A stretch of DNA of 64,000 nucleotides from the NCBI GenBank assembly GCA_022702705.1, contig CM040421.1:61420621-61484620 (forward strand), read 5' to 3'. The position numbers and the translations under genes were made by a program. The notes beneath the pieces are model-generated. The model saw nothing but the letters and a program-made list of their open reading frames with translations. It searched no databases and was not told where the DNA came from. Every line of letters starts with the position of its first letter. The first letter of the stretch is position 1. The DNA comes from Papilionanthe hookeriana x Papilionanthe teres (Eukaryota; Streptophyta; Magnoliopsida; Asparagales; Orchidaceae). Below are positions 13,311-24,700 of the stretch, one piece after another.

Positions 13311-13903
13311 ACTAAATCCCTAAGATCTCACTCGATTCTCAATGGATTTTTTTGTTCTTATACTCTATGGATTCGTCTTGAAGAGACGAACACATCTATA
13401 CGGTTAACATGCATTGAAACTAAGGCATTTGAAATAGAGATTCTCCAGAAGCTCGGGATGAAGAATTAGCTCATACCTTGGCTCGGAGAAGTGTGGCTTC
13501 AATCCGAGAGTTGTTGCACCTTCGATTGGATCCCGACGAAGCTCCGGATGAAGTCTCCTGGTCCGGTGAATTGTCCGGATATGATTTCGACCAAGCCCGA
13601 TCACAAAGCTTGGAGGGCTGGAGCAAGCTGGGTGGCCTGGAGATGGGGCTTTTGCTTGGTGGACACCTTCCTTGGTCCGGTGAAGGTGTAGAGCCAATCA
13701 ATTTGAGAATTGGCTCACTTGTGGAGAAGTGTCCTGGTTTTGGGTGGAATTTCGACTACGAAATTGAGCTTACGAGAGGAGAAATGGCAGGGGGATTTCA
13801 CTGGGGATCAAGTGCTCTAAGGGTGGAGAAGGGTCTGGAACAATTTTGGCAGAGTTTTGGCAAGGTTTGTGCTTAGCTCCTCTCATGGCCGAGAGGGGTA
13901 GAG

Positions 13904-13911
13904 TTTAAATA
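13904..13911 (-). promoter_or_regulatory. Predicted TATA box in left LTR
   Basis: On the minus strand the sequence reads CTCTCCTATTTAAACTC. TATTTAAA is a good TATA match, is GC-flanked, and is conserved in the right LTR at 33464-33471. It implies transcription start about 25-35 bp further in the minus direction. Confidence 0.55.
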
Positions 13912-16256
13912 GGAGAGGGTGGAAGGCCTCCCGGGGGAGTTAGGGCTTGGGATCGAGCTTGCTGCGGTGAGGAGAAGATCGGCCATGGTGACCACTAGGC
14001 ATGGGGCGGCTCGGCAAGTGAGAATTTCAATGTTGGCTCACATGTGAGCTCTCGGCCATGGTGTTTTCCGGCGGCTCGGTGGCCGGCCGGCCGAGCAATG
14101 GTCACCATCTTGGTCGGGTGGGTCGAGGTTGGGGTTTAGTGTAGGCAATTGGCAAATGCCATGTGTAAAGGGTTTGATTTAGATGGAATGGGGGCATGGC
14201 TAAATTTGAACCTAAATGGGTCAACCCACCCATTTGGGCTAGGTGCACCACCCAAGGCCTGGTTTTGGCTGAGGGAAAAGTGATTTGGCTCGGCATAATC
14301 GGTAGGGTCAAGTCACCATCCAAGCACGATTAGGCTTAAGCATGGTTTAGTGGAATCATGGAAGTGGTTAATCACCTTTAGGAATTAAGGAAAGAGCCTC
14401 CTCCGTTTGCCCAAAATGGCATGGTGACATGTAAAGAGGCTCTCATGGCTTGCATATGGCTTGTGCATGGCTCCATGGCTCCATTTGGCTTGGGAAAAGG
14501 TTTGGTCGATTTCATAAAAAAGGATTTTAAGGATTTTGGATAATTTGGTGGAAATTTGGATGAAGCTTCATTTAGAATTATTTGATGATTGGTTTAGGAC
14601 TTAGGGATGATTTTAATTGAAAATATGATGAGGGGAAATGTCATATGGGCTTTGGAAGAATTTTTTGGGGTTTTGGATTTGGTGGAAGTGGGCTTTTAAA
14701 ATGGTTTAAGGAATGGGCCTTTTAAGTTTTGAAAATGAATTTATGGATGGGAATTTTGTAAAGAGGTTGGGCCAAATAATTGTTGGGTTTAGCTCATGCA
14801 TGTGTCATGAGTGACTTGAAGCAAATTGGGGGTGATTTGGATTTGAATTGGGTTGAATTTGAGCTCTTTTGGTGAACGGGCCAATATAGGTCCAAGTGGG
14901 CCAAGTTGGGCCAATGTTGGGCTAGAGTTGAAATTGATATAAAATCAATGTTGAGAAATATTTATGGGAGTGTTTCAAAGAGGTTTTGACTTTGGTTGGG
15001 CTTTGATTTTGGGGTTTGGGCTCATTTGGGTTAGGTTTGGGTTTAGGTCGAAAATGGGCCTTTTAGCCTTGGGTTGAGTTTGAGTGGGGTTTGGGTCTAA
15101 ATTTTGGGCAAATCATGTTAGTGTTTTGTTTGTGGGAATGTTAAGGAAGATTTAGAAAAGATTTGGGGTTAATTGGAATTGAGTTGGGTGAGTTTAGGTT
15201 AGGTTTAGGTCATGGGTCCAAATTGGGCTTTAAGGCCAAAAGTGAGATTGGATCCAAATGTCAATCAAATTGTGCTTGGATTTGGTCTAGATTGGTATTT
15301 GGGATATTGATTTGAAGTTTAGAATTGAATTGGACCAAAATTGGGGTCAATTGGGTAGGTTTGGTTTGACATTGGGTTTACTTTAGGTTAAAATGGGTCA
15401 AATTGGGGGTTTTGACAAAAGTAGGGTAAATTGACAAAATTGGCCCATGGTGTAGTTGGACAAAATGAAATTAGGAATATTTGAGATTTTCTGGAATTTT
15501 CTGGGAATTTTCTGAATTTTTTGATTTTTGGGCCAAGAAGGGTATTTTGGGTATTTGGAGGGTATTGGGAGGTATTTTTGGAATTTTTGGTATTTTTGGG
15601 TATGGATGATCAATTTAAGTGATGTGGAGATGTTTGGTATTGATTTTGGAAAATTTTGGGTAATTTGGAAATCTTTGAGAAATTTGGGTAATTTCGAGGG
15701 TTTGGGTAAGTTAAGCGGGTGTAGGGTCCGGGGGTCGAAAATTGAAAATTTGGGAAATTGAAGATTGGGTGAATTTAAGTGGAATGAAATCATTTTGGTT
15801 GAGCCATGAAGCCATTTCAAGCCCACATGAGCCATGAAGGGACTCATTTGAGGCATTCACTTATGTTGTTCTAACCCTCTTGGCGAGGGCTTAGGGGTTA
15901 AGGACCATCCATGTGAATCACCTACATGAGTCGGGAGGTCGAGTTAGGTATGGGTGTGGTTTTAGGAAGTGTGTGAAAGTGTAGTGTATGTGTAAGTGCA
16001 TGTGTAAGTCGGCCCCTTCACCGAACGGGCCGCCGGGCGATCTAAGGCGAAGAGTCCTATAGGAACTCATCCTTTAAACTTCCACATTTGATTTCAACCC
16101 TCTAGGTGATTAGGGGTCTACGAGTCAAGTTTGTAGAGTTTGCGGGGAGTTAAGAAGTGGTTTGAATTTCTAAAAGGTGGGTCCCGATTCTAGTCCTCTA
16201 AGATAGTCGAAGGAAAAGCTGAAGTTTAGATCCTAAGCACTAAAAGAAGAAGAGAA

Positions 16257-16277
16257 GACCTCATCAAAAATGAGGTC
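16257..16277. other. Perfect 8-bp-stem hairpin at the LTR tip
   Basis: GACCTCAT-CAAAA-ATGAGGTC lies four bases inside the outer LTR end; the same sequence is at 35820-35840 in the right LTR. On the minus strand it is the very start of U3, next to the integrase-recognised end. Confidence 0.85.
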
Positions 16278-16281
16278 AACA

Positions 16282-16297
16282 AATGGACCCCCGATAG
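16282..16297 (-). other. Polypurine tract of the gypsy element
   Basis: Immediately inside the left LTR the minus strand reads ATCGGGGGTCCATT, then the LTR's TGTTG. The G-run abutting the LTR fits the plus-strand primer site of a minus-strand element, although the tract is short and followed by TCCATT. Confidence 0.5.
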
Positions 16298-16650
16298 GTG
16301 TGGTGGCTGACGGAGCACACCACGCATATTGGTGTTGACCGAAGCGATCAACAAAACCAACACAAACATCCGAGTAACAAACTTAGGATGAAATAGAGGA
16401 GTTTCGTTGGGGAGTGTCGAGCATATCTACGAAGCCGGAGATTCACGAACTCTCGGCGGGGAAAGGAAAAGGAGGTGAATTCCAAATCACATGATGCGGG
16501 GAAATTTCAATTTAGATTTTATTTTGTTTCAATTTAAGTTTTGATGTGTGAGTTCAGATTTCGATTTGGAATTTCGATTTAGATTGAAGTTTGTCGAGAT
16601 TAATTTGAAGGGATTTGATTTGAAATGAGAATTGGAATTACGAGGTTTTA

Positions 16651-17275
16651 GATGTAACATCTCCAACCTCGAAAGAAAATTGAATTGATTAGATTGAATC
16701 GTTGCAATGAGAATAGATCTCGGAGTAATGCGGTATTGGACGTAAAATCCTTAACCTCGAGAGTTTGATTTTGATGTATTTCATTGCGATAGGGAAATGA
16801 TCCTAAAGCGATGCGATCTCGGATGTAAAATCCTTAACCCCAGGAATTTGATTTGATGTATTTCAGGTGCTGATAGGGAAAGAATCCTAAAGCGAGTGCG
16901 ATCTTGGATGTAAAATCCTTGACCCAAAAGTTTGAATTTGATGTATTTCGGTGTAATAGGAAAAGAATCCTAAAGCGGTGCGAGTTTTGGATGTAAAATC
17001 CTCGACCCAAAGGTTGAATTTGATGTATTTCGGTGCGATAGGAAAAGAATCCTAAAGCGGTACGATCTTGGATGTAAAATCCTCGACCCGAAAGTTTGAA
17101 TTTGATGTATTTCGGTGCAATAGGAAAAGAATCCTAAAGCGAGTGCGAGTCTTGGATGTAAAATCCTCGACCCAAAAGGTTGAATTTGATGTATTTCAGT
17201 GCAATAGGAAAAGAATCCTAAAGCAGTGCAGTCTTGGATGTAAAATCCTCGACCCAAAAGTTTGAATTTGATTTG
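16651..17275. repeat. ~83-bp tandem repeat array, 7-8 copies
   Basis: A GGATGTAAAATCCT(T/C)-type core recurs at 16738, 16821, 16906, 16989, 17070, 17154 and 17236 (spacing 81-85 bp), with a diverged first copy near 16651. Each unit also contains AAGAATCCTAAAGCG and TTTGATGTATTTC. It lies between the extra ORF and the 3' LTR, the usual place for tandem arrays in Ogre-type elements. Confidence 0.93.
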
Positions 17276-17860
17276 AGATTTGAAATCTGGAAAGATTGAA
17301 CTTGAGATTTGGAAGGATGAGTTTGAACTCGATTGAGATTTGATTTAAGATTCGATTTGAAATTTGGAAGATCAAGTTTGAAACTTGATCGGGAGTGGAT
17401 TTGGAATTTGATTGAGAATTTGATTTGTGATTTGAAAAGATTGAAATTTGATTCGGAATTTGGAAAGATTGAATTTGAAATTTGATTTGAAATTTGGAAG
17501 GATGGAATTTGAGATTTGTGTTGATTTCGTTTATCTTTTAATGGTTCAAATTTTATTTTATCGTTTATTTAATGTTCATGTGAATTTGATGTTTGTCATT
17601 TTTTAAGATTTAAGGAAAGTTTTCTTTTATTCTTCTTTCTTTATTTCTTTTCTGTTCTTTGTTCGAAGTTCATTTAACTTTAATGGCGTTTCCCAATCAA
17701 TTTGCACAAAAGAGGTGAAGGCCAAAAACGTGACATGGTCACTTTCATTCCAATCATGTTGAAAATACATCATACAACTCGATGCGGAATATATTTCATA
17801 CAATCCATGTAGACTCGAAACGAGTATGTATGATCTTTGTTGATCCATCGAAAGAAACAT
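17276..17860. other. Low-complexity spacer of the gypsy element
   Basis: Degenerate TTTGAAATTTGA/GATTTGGAA repeats to about 17520, then AT-rich non-coding DNA up to the stop codon of the extra ORF. No gene is seen. Confidence 0.7.
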
Positions 17861-17863
17861 TTG

Positions 17864-19444
17864 TCAAAAAATCCATGTACGAATAGTGGGGTACATGGTC
17901 AATAACATCACCTTCCAAGCCATCCTTGGCAAGGATGCGAGTTGGATGTACGTTGGAGGTGTGATATTTCTCATGTAACTCACGGCTCGTAAGGCCGGAG
18001 GTTCTCTAGCTGCGGGTACAGTTGGAAATGGTAAGGTATCTTGCTTGTCGTCCATTCTCACGAAAGTAGCTGAGATCCGCTCCACTAGCACTCACGGTAT
18101 GCGATGCTTTGCGATATACGCTCCGTTACCCTGCGGTATCATGACGGAACCCACCGGTAAAGGTATCTTCTGCGGTCCTCGGAACTCACCCGGGCACTGC
18201 TATCCGGAGGTCGGATCCGAACATGATGTCACACTCGTTCGAAAGGAGCTGTGCGAAAGGTCGACGAAGTCGTGGTGGTCTATATGTGGGGGTATGCGGT
18301 CACCTGTTTGTAAATGTTGATGATGCGGCTATTGGGTATGCAATCTGCTGGCGGTACCCTCCATGTTATTAATCTCTTTACCATTCTCTTGATGACTAAT
18401 GGCATCGGATCTACTTGCCCATGACGGAGTATCCCGGTGGATTTCCCTTTCGTCTTCGACGAAGTTGTAGCGGCATCCGCATTGTATTGTGATTCTTCCT
18501 TTCCACGGCATCCATCTCCGGGGTTACGAGTAGGTATTTTCCCTTAGGCGGCACGCTCGGCCCATTCTTTTCAAATCCCGGATACAATCCACGATTTCGT
18601 TGTTGTTCATACTACGAGAATACGTCGGTGTGTAGCTCGAGGCCCTACTAGTATGTTGATCTTTCTTCCTTTAATTCTCTCGAAGTATTCGAAAGTTTTC
18701 TTTTCAACATTTTGCATCCTCTCCGGCTCGTATTCGGAATGATCGCGAGATGGCGAGGCCTTGTGACATATTGTGGGATATATGGTTCGATCCCTTCACG
18801 TTCCCCGCACACCTCGGCTCCTCGGGGATGATGCACGTCGGGACATCCCCGGGGTTGCTTACGCAACAAGGTCATGCATTATTGGTGGTTCTATCCGGTG
18901 GCGTGGTAGCCTTCTTTCTTCGATCTTACGGAGATTTCCCCGATTCTTTACGTTATCCTAGGAGCTGGCCTCCTTTCTTCGGGTTCACGGTGAACCGGTG
19001 TCCTTGAAATTTGTGTGCTTGGCATTAGCGATTGTCTCGTCGCGCCGGTCGCGGCTAGTTTTGTTAACATCTTACGGATACGGCGATTCTTATTTCTTCG
19101 TTGCGTGGGCGTGAGAGTAGCCCTTCGAACTTCATGAGTCTCTGTGGGCGCGGCGCTGACAAGCCTGCCCTCCGCTGTAGCGACTACGGACTTCATTTTC
19201 TTATCTTCTTCGGTGTTTGCTTTTCTTTTCTTGTTGTTGGATTGGTGGCTTGGGCCACCCACTTTCATCCTTGTACGCCGGGTAGTTCTTCTCGGTTAGC
19301 GGGACCCGGTCACTTTCCTCGTATTGTAGGCTGCTGGTGCGAAATCCGAGTCGATCTCGATTATCGCTCCATCTTTCACCCTCTTTTCATCGAGTGCGAG
19401 GCTTACGCCATTCTTAAAGTTCGGGACCAACCGCCGTTCGACAT
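17864..19444 (-). pseudogene. Extra ORF downstream of integrase, function unknown (frame-broken)
   Basis: About 1.58 kb with coding-like character on the minus strand. It begins at the ATG whose complement is 19442-19444 and ends at the TGA at 17864-17866, with the open frame shifting several times between. Readable stretches include an N-terminal LVPNFKNGVSLALDEKRVKD followed by an acidic IEIDSD patch, a lysine-rich KKRK near 19220, a TQRRNKNRRI basic motif near 19090, PDVHHPRGAEV and YIPQYVTRPRHLAII near 18750-18830, ERMQNVEKKTFEYFERIKGR near 18680, and a C-terminal VSYMRNITPPTYIQLA then MYPTIRTWIF. I see no transmembrane segment, zinc knuckle or env-like motif. It is a separate frame after the polyprotein stop (19738-19740). 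I do not recognise the family; a captured gene or lineage-specific accessory protein are both possible. Confidence 0.55.
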
Positions 19445-19737
19445 TTCCTGACGAAAAGACAAGGAAAAGGATCGGGGGCTATACTAAGAACAAGAACATT
19501 AAGAAAATGTTTATTTAAAGATACATTTTTTTATTTATATATATTTTTTAAAAATTTAACGGGAATGAAGTAGGATAAGATCGGGAAAGAGATTTTGATT
19601 TGGAAAGGAAAACAAGGAAAACTTTATTATCATGATTTTATTTATTTTAGCACATTTTATTTTTGGGTTCGGACCCAATCATAAGTAATTACTTTGCCAG
19701 TGTTTCTTAGGGATGAAGAATTCATTCCTTCGAAACA

Positions 19738-20900
19738 TTAGGTAGCGTAATACTTTTTCAAGTATCGTCCGTTGATCGGAAGCATATGTCGTTCTCCCTG
19801 GCAATTCACTAGGCTGGTAGGAACCTCACGAGTATCTTGCTTCAACAACAAATGGTCCTTCCCGAGTGGGTTCGAATTTTCCTCCTATCTTGCGGTGTGC
19901 GAGAATAGGTCTCTTGAGAACGAGAACTAAGTCACCAACTTTGAAGGTTCTTGGGCGGACCAGTTTGTCATGGGCTTGAACCATCTTAGCTTGGTATAGT
20001 TCTAAATTCTGTTGCGCTGCAAGTCTTTTCCCTTCCAGGCTTTCTAATTCTTCAAGTCGTAATTTGGCGTTCTCTTCTGTCGTGATCTTGTTTGCAACTG
20101 CAATTCTGAGTGAAGGAAGTTGAACCTCTAAAGGTAACACTGCCTCGGACCCATACACCAGAGCGTAAGGTGTAGCTTGAGTAGGAGTTCTGAAGGTTGT
20201 CCGGTAGGCCCATAAGGCTTCTAACAATTTCTCGTGCCAATTTCTCTTATTATCGTCCAAGGTTTTCTTTAAGATTTGAACGAGAGTTTTATTAAAAGCC
20301 TCGGCGAGACCGTTTGCTCTTGGGTAGTAAATTGTTGAGTATCGCCGGTCGATTCCGTGTCTCACGACAAAATTGTTGATTTGTGTGCTTCGAATGCTGA
20401 CCCATTATACGAGATAATCTGCGCGGCACCCGAAACGGTAGACAACTTGGTTTTTGAAAAGCGTAGCACGTTGTGTGCTTTCACTTCTCTAAGTGGAGCT
20501 GCACGCCCGCTTGGAAAAGTAATCGTAGCCGCAAGAATGAAACGATGTCCTTTCGAAGATGGTGGTTCTATTGGACCCACTATATACGTGCCTCCAACAT
20601 TCGAATGGCCACGACGCAATTGTCGGGTGCGGCACATTTGGAGGTTGGTGTAGAACCACTCCGTGCACTTGGCATTGATGACGGCTCTTGGCGATTTTCA
20701 TGTAGTCGGTCATCATCGAGGGCCGAGTAGTACCCTAGTCTTTTAATTTTCATTTTCATCTTTGGACCCGGCGGTGAGCGCCACGGAGTCCGAATGCACC
20801 TCTTTAACGATTTCACGGGCCTCGGACCCGCTTAAGCACCTTAGCCGCATTTGATCAAAAGACCTTACGTACAATGTGTTGTTTATTAATGCGTAAGACG
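19738..20900 (-). pseudogene. Integrase domain of gypsy polyprotein
   Basis: Integrase joins the reverse-transcribed DNA to the host genome. An uninterrupted 180-codon stretch at 19826-20365 contains the YYPRANGLAEAFNKT block with the catalytic Glu, the WAYRTTFRTPTQATPYALVY block and a C-terminal GPY/F-like EGPF motif. Upstream, in other frames, are a CQVHG zinc-finger remnant (near 20680) and VGPIEPPSSKGHRFI followed by YDYFSK, which holds the first catalytic Asp. The second catalytic position reads Tyr in ISYNGSAF, where the family has Asp. The C-terminal LVNCQGERHMLPINGRYLKK block is in another frame and ends at the stop at 19738-19740. Frame breaks and the Tyr may be sequence errors. Confidence 0.9.
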
Positions 20901-21169
20901 AGTTCTTTTCTTGATCGATGGGCTAGCGACCTATCGTACGGTAGCTTTCTGTTTGCGGGTAGTACATCAATGGTCGTCGCTCGATCTTCTGTGTTTTACA
21001 TCCTTCTGTTGCGACTGATTCTTTTTCTTTTTCGATTTGTGTATTGTGTCTATGTCGAGCTGTGATAGAACTGACGTCACGTGAAGCCGACACTTCCATC
21101 GATTCATCTTGCAAACGGGCGAATTCTTTTGCGAGACGGGCTAAAGCATCTGCTTAAAGCATTTTCTTT

Positions 21170-21545
21170 TACGGGAATTTTGTAGATTGTCACATTTGGA
21201 ATGCATGTTCAACAATTTGTATGGCATGCGAAAGTATTGTTCGAGTCTTGGCTTTAAAATTACGTATTGTCCGGCGATACGTTGAATGATTAAGCTGCGA
21301 ATCCCCGTAGATGTTGATGTACGTTATCCCCATTTGAATAGCTAATTCCGGTCCGTTACGAGGGCTTCGTATTCGCCGTTGTTTGTACATGGTTACGTCG
21401 AGTGGTAGGAGTATCTTAACATCCCCGCTCCGGTGTTATAAAGATTAGTCCGATTCCTGCCTTACGGGCACTATCACTTGCGATTCTTCGTCTTTGTGTC
21501 TTGAAGATGCTCCGTCGAAATATAATTCCCAACGTCGATCATCGG
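21170..21545 (-). pseudogene. Second (archaeal-type) RNase H domain
   Basis: On the minus strand, WELYFDGASS (near 21530) supplies the first acidic residue of an RNase H fold. GIGLIFITPE follows in an adjacent frame, and ELAIQMGITYINIYGDSQL (near 21300) carries the later Asp. This domain sits between the first RNase H and integrase, the arrangement typical of Tat-lineage elements, where it is thought to have been acquired in addition to the ancestral RNase H. Frame is interrupted at least twice. Confidence 0.8.
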
Positions 21546-21559
21546 GGTCTTCTAGGTTC

Positions 21560-22200
21560 ATTATTTGTTCATGCGGCAAATCATCATTGAGAGGAGATTC
21601 TGCCGGCAAAGGGTGCTACTTGCGAGGAAGTACTGCTAAGACTTGTCCCTTTACGGCACGAAGAGGCACGAAAGTTATATCGAATTGCAATAATATCATT
21701 GACCATCCGGCAAGTCTGTGGGAAAGTGTTGGACGAGTCATCGAGTATTGCAATGGATTAAACTTCGAGATTAGGTTGACCTTATGAGAAAGCATGTAGT
21801 GCACGAGCTTTTGAGCGGCGAAGATCGGGGCCAAACAATGCTTTTCAATTGCGGGATACCTTACTTCCGTCGGAAGTAAACGACGGCTTAAGTAGTAAAG
21901 AGCATTTTCTTTACCCTCATCATTGACACAGGCTAACGGGGCTCCGAGAGAAGTCGTCTAAAGCCGCGGTGTAAAGTATCGGTGCTACACGAGGCCGGGG
22001 CTGCTAAGACGGGAGGTGTCATTAAATATTGTTTAATGTCTTCGAAGGCCTTACGGCATTTCTCTTCCCAAATAAATTTGGCGTCCTTTTTAACTAGTGC
22101 GAGAAAGGTGACACCTACTGACGGGTTTGAGATAAAGCGTCGAAGATATGCCGGCTTCCCTTGAAAAGATCGTAGTTGTTTCGAGGTTTTGGGAGGTGGC
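21560..22200 (-). pseudogene. RT connection and first RNase H domain
   Basis: The 21933-22202 frame reads KTSKQLRSFQGKPAYLRRFI and later FIWEEKCRKAFEDIKQYL, the conserved stretch after RT in gypsy polyproteins. The 21616-21834 frame reads AAQKLVHYMLSHKVNLISKF, then SHRLAGWSMILLQFDI and AVKGQVLA, the end of the first RNase H region in Tat elements. Frame shifts separate the two. Confidence 0.82.
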
Positions 22201-22990
22201 ATTTCTAAGATAGCTTTAATCTTTTCGGGTCGATTTCAATTCCACGATGTCGGACAACGAATCCTAAGAATTTCCGGAGGTGACGCCGAAGGCGCATTTT
22301 AAGGGATTCATCTTAAGGTTAAATTGTCTTAATCGTTCGAAAACAATTCTCAAATCATACGAGTGGTTGTCCTTTACTTTGCTTTTGATGACCACATCGT
22401 CCACGTAGCATTCGACTTGATTGTGGATGAGATCATCAAAAATTCTTGTCATTGCTCTTTGGTAGGTTGCTCTGCGTTCTTCGATCCGAATGGCATCCTT
22501 TGTGTAGCAAAATACTCCGATCGGCGTTACGAATGCTTGTAAGCTTTTCATCTTACGGAGCCATTTTTATCCGGTTGTATCACGAAGATCCATCCATGAA
22601 TGAGAATATTTCATGTGTCGAAGCAATGTCGATCATTAATTCGGGATCGGTAGAGGAATTCATCTTTTGGACATGCCTTGTTCGGATCTGCGAAGTCCAC
22701 ACAAATTCGATCGACCATTCTTCTTTACGTTGGAACTACATTGGCTAGCGAGTCGGGTATTGTTCTTCACGGAAAAATTTAGCGTCTATTAGCTTTTTAA
22801 CTTCGGCTATGACTTGTTGTTCGATTTCTAGACGCATTCTTACGGGACCTTGTCCGGTCGGGACGAAGTAGGATCCACTCCTAGCTTATGGACTGCGACC
22901 TCCGGAGCTAATCACGGCATTTCATCGTAGTTCGAAGCAAAACGAGTCCTTAAATTCCATTAATAATTTGATTATTTCTTCGGAGTCCTC
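22200..22990 (-). pseudogene. Reverse transcriptase domain
   Basis: The catalytic block ECYVDDVVIKSK (near 22400) is intact, followed by ERLRQFNLKMNPLKCAFGV. Upstream blocks are present in shifted frames: IASTHEIFSFMDGSS near 22620, and TPIGVFCY then RATYQRAMTRIF near 22500. The spacing between the latter two fits the family, but the intervening residues are scrambled by a short double frameshift at a CTG-type site. It copies element RNA into DNA. Confidence 0.9.
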
Positions 22991-24200
22991 TTTGTTGAGT
23001 AAGGAGCTAACAAAGGTAGGTCTAGGCTCTTCGCTAGTACCTAAGTTAACTTACGTTAACTCATCTATTGTGGATTTAATTTCTTCTTCGAATTACGGTG
23101 GAGCGTCTCCGATTTGTAAATCTTCGAGTTCGTCTGTAGTTTCCATGCAGTTTTCATTGGACTTGCAAGTGACAACCAAGCAAAATTCAGTATCGTTAAC
23201 TGATCCTACTGTGCCGAATCCGAGTCCTTACTTTGAATTGGGTGGACGACTGGAATTGTTCCATAACTTTTCAAAATGTTGTGATTGATCTTTTGTCCAT
23301 TGTCGAGGTAAGAAACCACGTTGAATTAAATTTTGAACACAGGGAGAGTACCACTCGAAGGTAATTCCATTAATTCGATGAAGTGACATCTTCGAATTGT
23401 ACATTATTTTCGGTTTGGAGGAAGAAGCACCGCGGTAGAACTTGATTGGCCTTGTACCGTCGTTATGTACTTCTTTGACCACCATACCCTCGATCTTACT
23501 AGACTGGATCGGGGTTAGGGTCATAGTATGTACATAGTGGTTAATCTTCTCGTACATTGATTTGTATTCTTCGTTCTTTTCATCTTCGAGGGAGATCTTG
23601 TATTGTTGCTTCTTTCGACTTATTCGTTCTTGCTTCTTGCTTGATTTCTTTTTCTTCTTCAGAACTATCATCCCGATCGACATTGATGGTTGGTTTCCTC
23701 CGATCCGGTTGTCCTAGCGTCTCTACCACGACCTCGTCCCCGGCCTCGACCTCGGATGCGAGTTGTGGAGAAACCTTCACCATCTCGCCGGAAGGGAGTG
23801 GTGAGTGAGCTGTTGGACTAGAACTTCGAGTTCTTCGTTGTCTCGAACTTTCTTTGCTTCATTTGTTACGGTATCTCCGGAGAAGATTGTTTTCTTCGGC
23901 GGTGCATAATAAGTTGCATCTTCATGGATTCCAATTTCATGTACGGAGAATGGTTGCAAGTCACCTTTGATGCCATTGTTCCCCTCCATCGTAGTATTTG
24001 ATGCATTGGTGCGAGAGATGATGGTACCATCCTGTTTTCATGTATCCATGGTCGGCCCGAGTAGAGCGTTGAACGACGTTTCGAATCGATTATGTGAAAT
24101 TTTGCGGTTGTCTTTGCTAAGTCACCGGTCTTCATCGATAGCGTTATTGACCGAGGGCTCTTTCTCCTTTACGGTTGAATCCTCTTAATAACATTTTGTA
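22990..24200 (-). pseudogene. Protease-RT linker of the gypsy polyprotein
   Basis: A lysine-rich linker is open at 23228-23683, including KKKKKSSKKQERISRKKQ and ending near SSRPPNSK. Linkers of this type are common between protease and RT in Tat/Ogre elements and are poorly conserved. No catalytic motif is seen. Confidence 0.65.
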
Positions 24201-24700
24201 CGCCGAGCTCGCGAGCATCAATTTCCAAGTATGCTTAGCGTTCGAAGACTCATTATATTGATTGATGCTCCTGGATCCACCAATACTGCGGAGAGTGTAA
24301 ATTTTCCGATTGTAGCTCGAAATGTACAGACGGTCGGTTGTGATCTGTCGTCCCAGTAGTAGGTCACTTGTCCAGTGAAGGTAACGCCTCGTTGTTCCTT
24401 TAACGAGCAAACCTCATCTAAGGAATCTCCGGCCATTTGAGCTAAGCAAATTTCGGATCAAGTAAGGCCTTGATCGGAGCTTCTCTCATCTCTTTTGATA
24501 AGATGAGAGCATCGTAGATGCTCAGTTTGGCTGGTCGTTTCCTAAGATGGGCTAGCACGTTGTAGTCCACTTTGTTCTCATGCGTCTCGGATTCTTCTCG
24601 AATGGGTATTTCTTCTGCTGGGGTTGGTTCTTCTTGAACAACCACACGCTTTCCTTTGTCTTTTGGACCCATTCTTGGAGGTAGAACTTTTCCACTTCTC
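24200..24700 (-). pseudogene. Aspartic protease domain
   Basis: The frame at 24218-24436 contains AVLVDPGASINIMSLRTL. Tat-lineage proteases have VD(P/G)G(S/A)S in place of the usual DTG/DSG, and the hydrophobic NIM/NIL that follows is typical. Upstream, 24442-24672 begins MGPKDKGKRVVVQEE and ends KEMREAPIKALLDPKFA, the usual segment just before the protease. It would process the polyprotein. Confidence 0.8.

Larger units (their letters stand above)
9009..16281 (-). repeat. Left LTR (3' LTR of the minus-strand element), 7273 bp
   Basis: Starts TGTCGGC and ends GGTCAACA on the plus strand and matches 28576-35844 throughout. Read on the minus strand, U3 occupies about 16281-13880, a TATA box lies at 13904-13911, and R+U5 fill the remaining 4.9 kb. 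It contains a TTAAT array (about 11128-11320), a CpG-rich island (13106-13310), and a strongly G/T-skewed tract on the plus strand (about 14500-15800). I find no supported host-type gene inside it. Confidence 0.95.

Noticed and set aside
13478..13876. 132-codon plus-strand ORF in the left LTR
   Set aside because: It starts at a non-ATG codon, its residues change frame in the right LTR, and it lies opposite the predicted transcription direction.
15398..15856. 152-codon minus-strand ORF in U3
   Set aside because: Low-complexity Pro/Lys/Phe-rich product of a skewed repeat, upstream of the TATA box, and broken in the other LTR.
16282..16300. Primer binding site right of the left LTR
   Set aside because: TGGACCCCC looks like a TGG start on the plus strand, but the polyprotein is on the minus strand and a tRNA-Arg-like site exists at the other LTR; the G-run is better explained as the polypurine tract.
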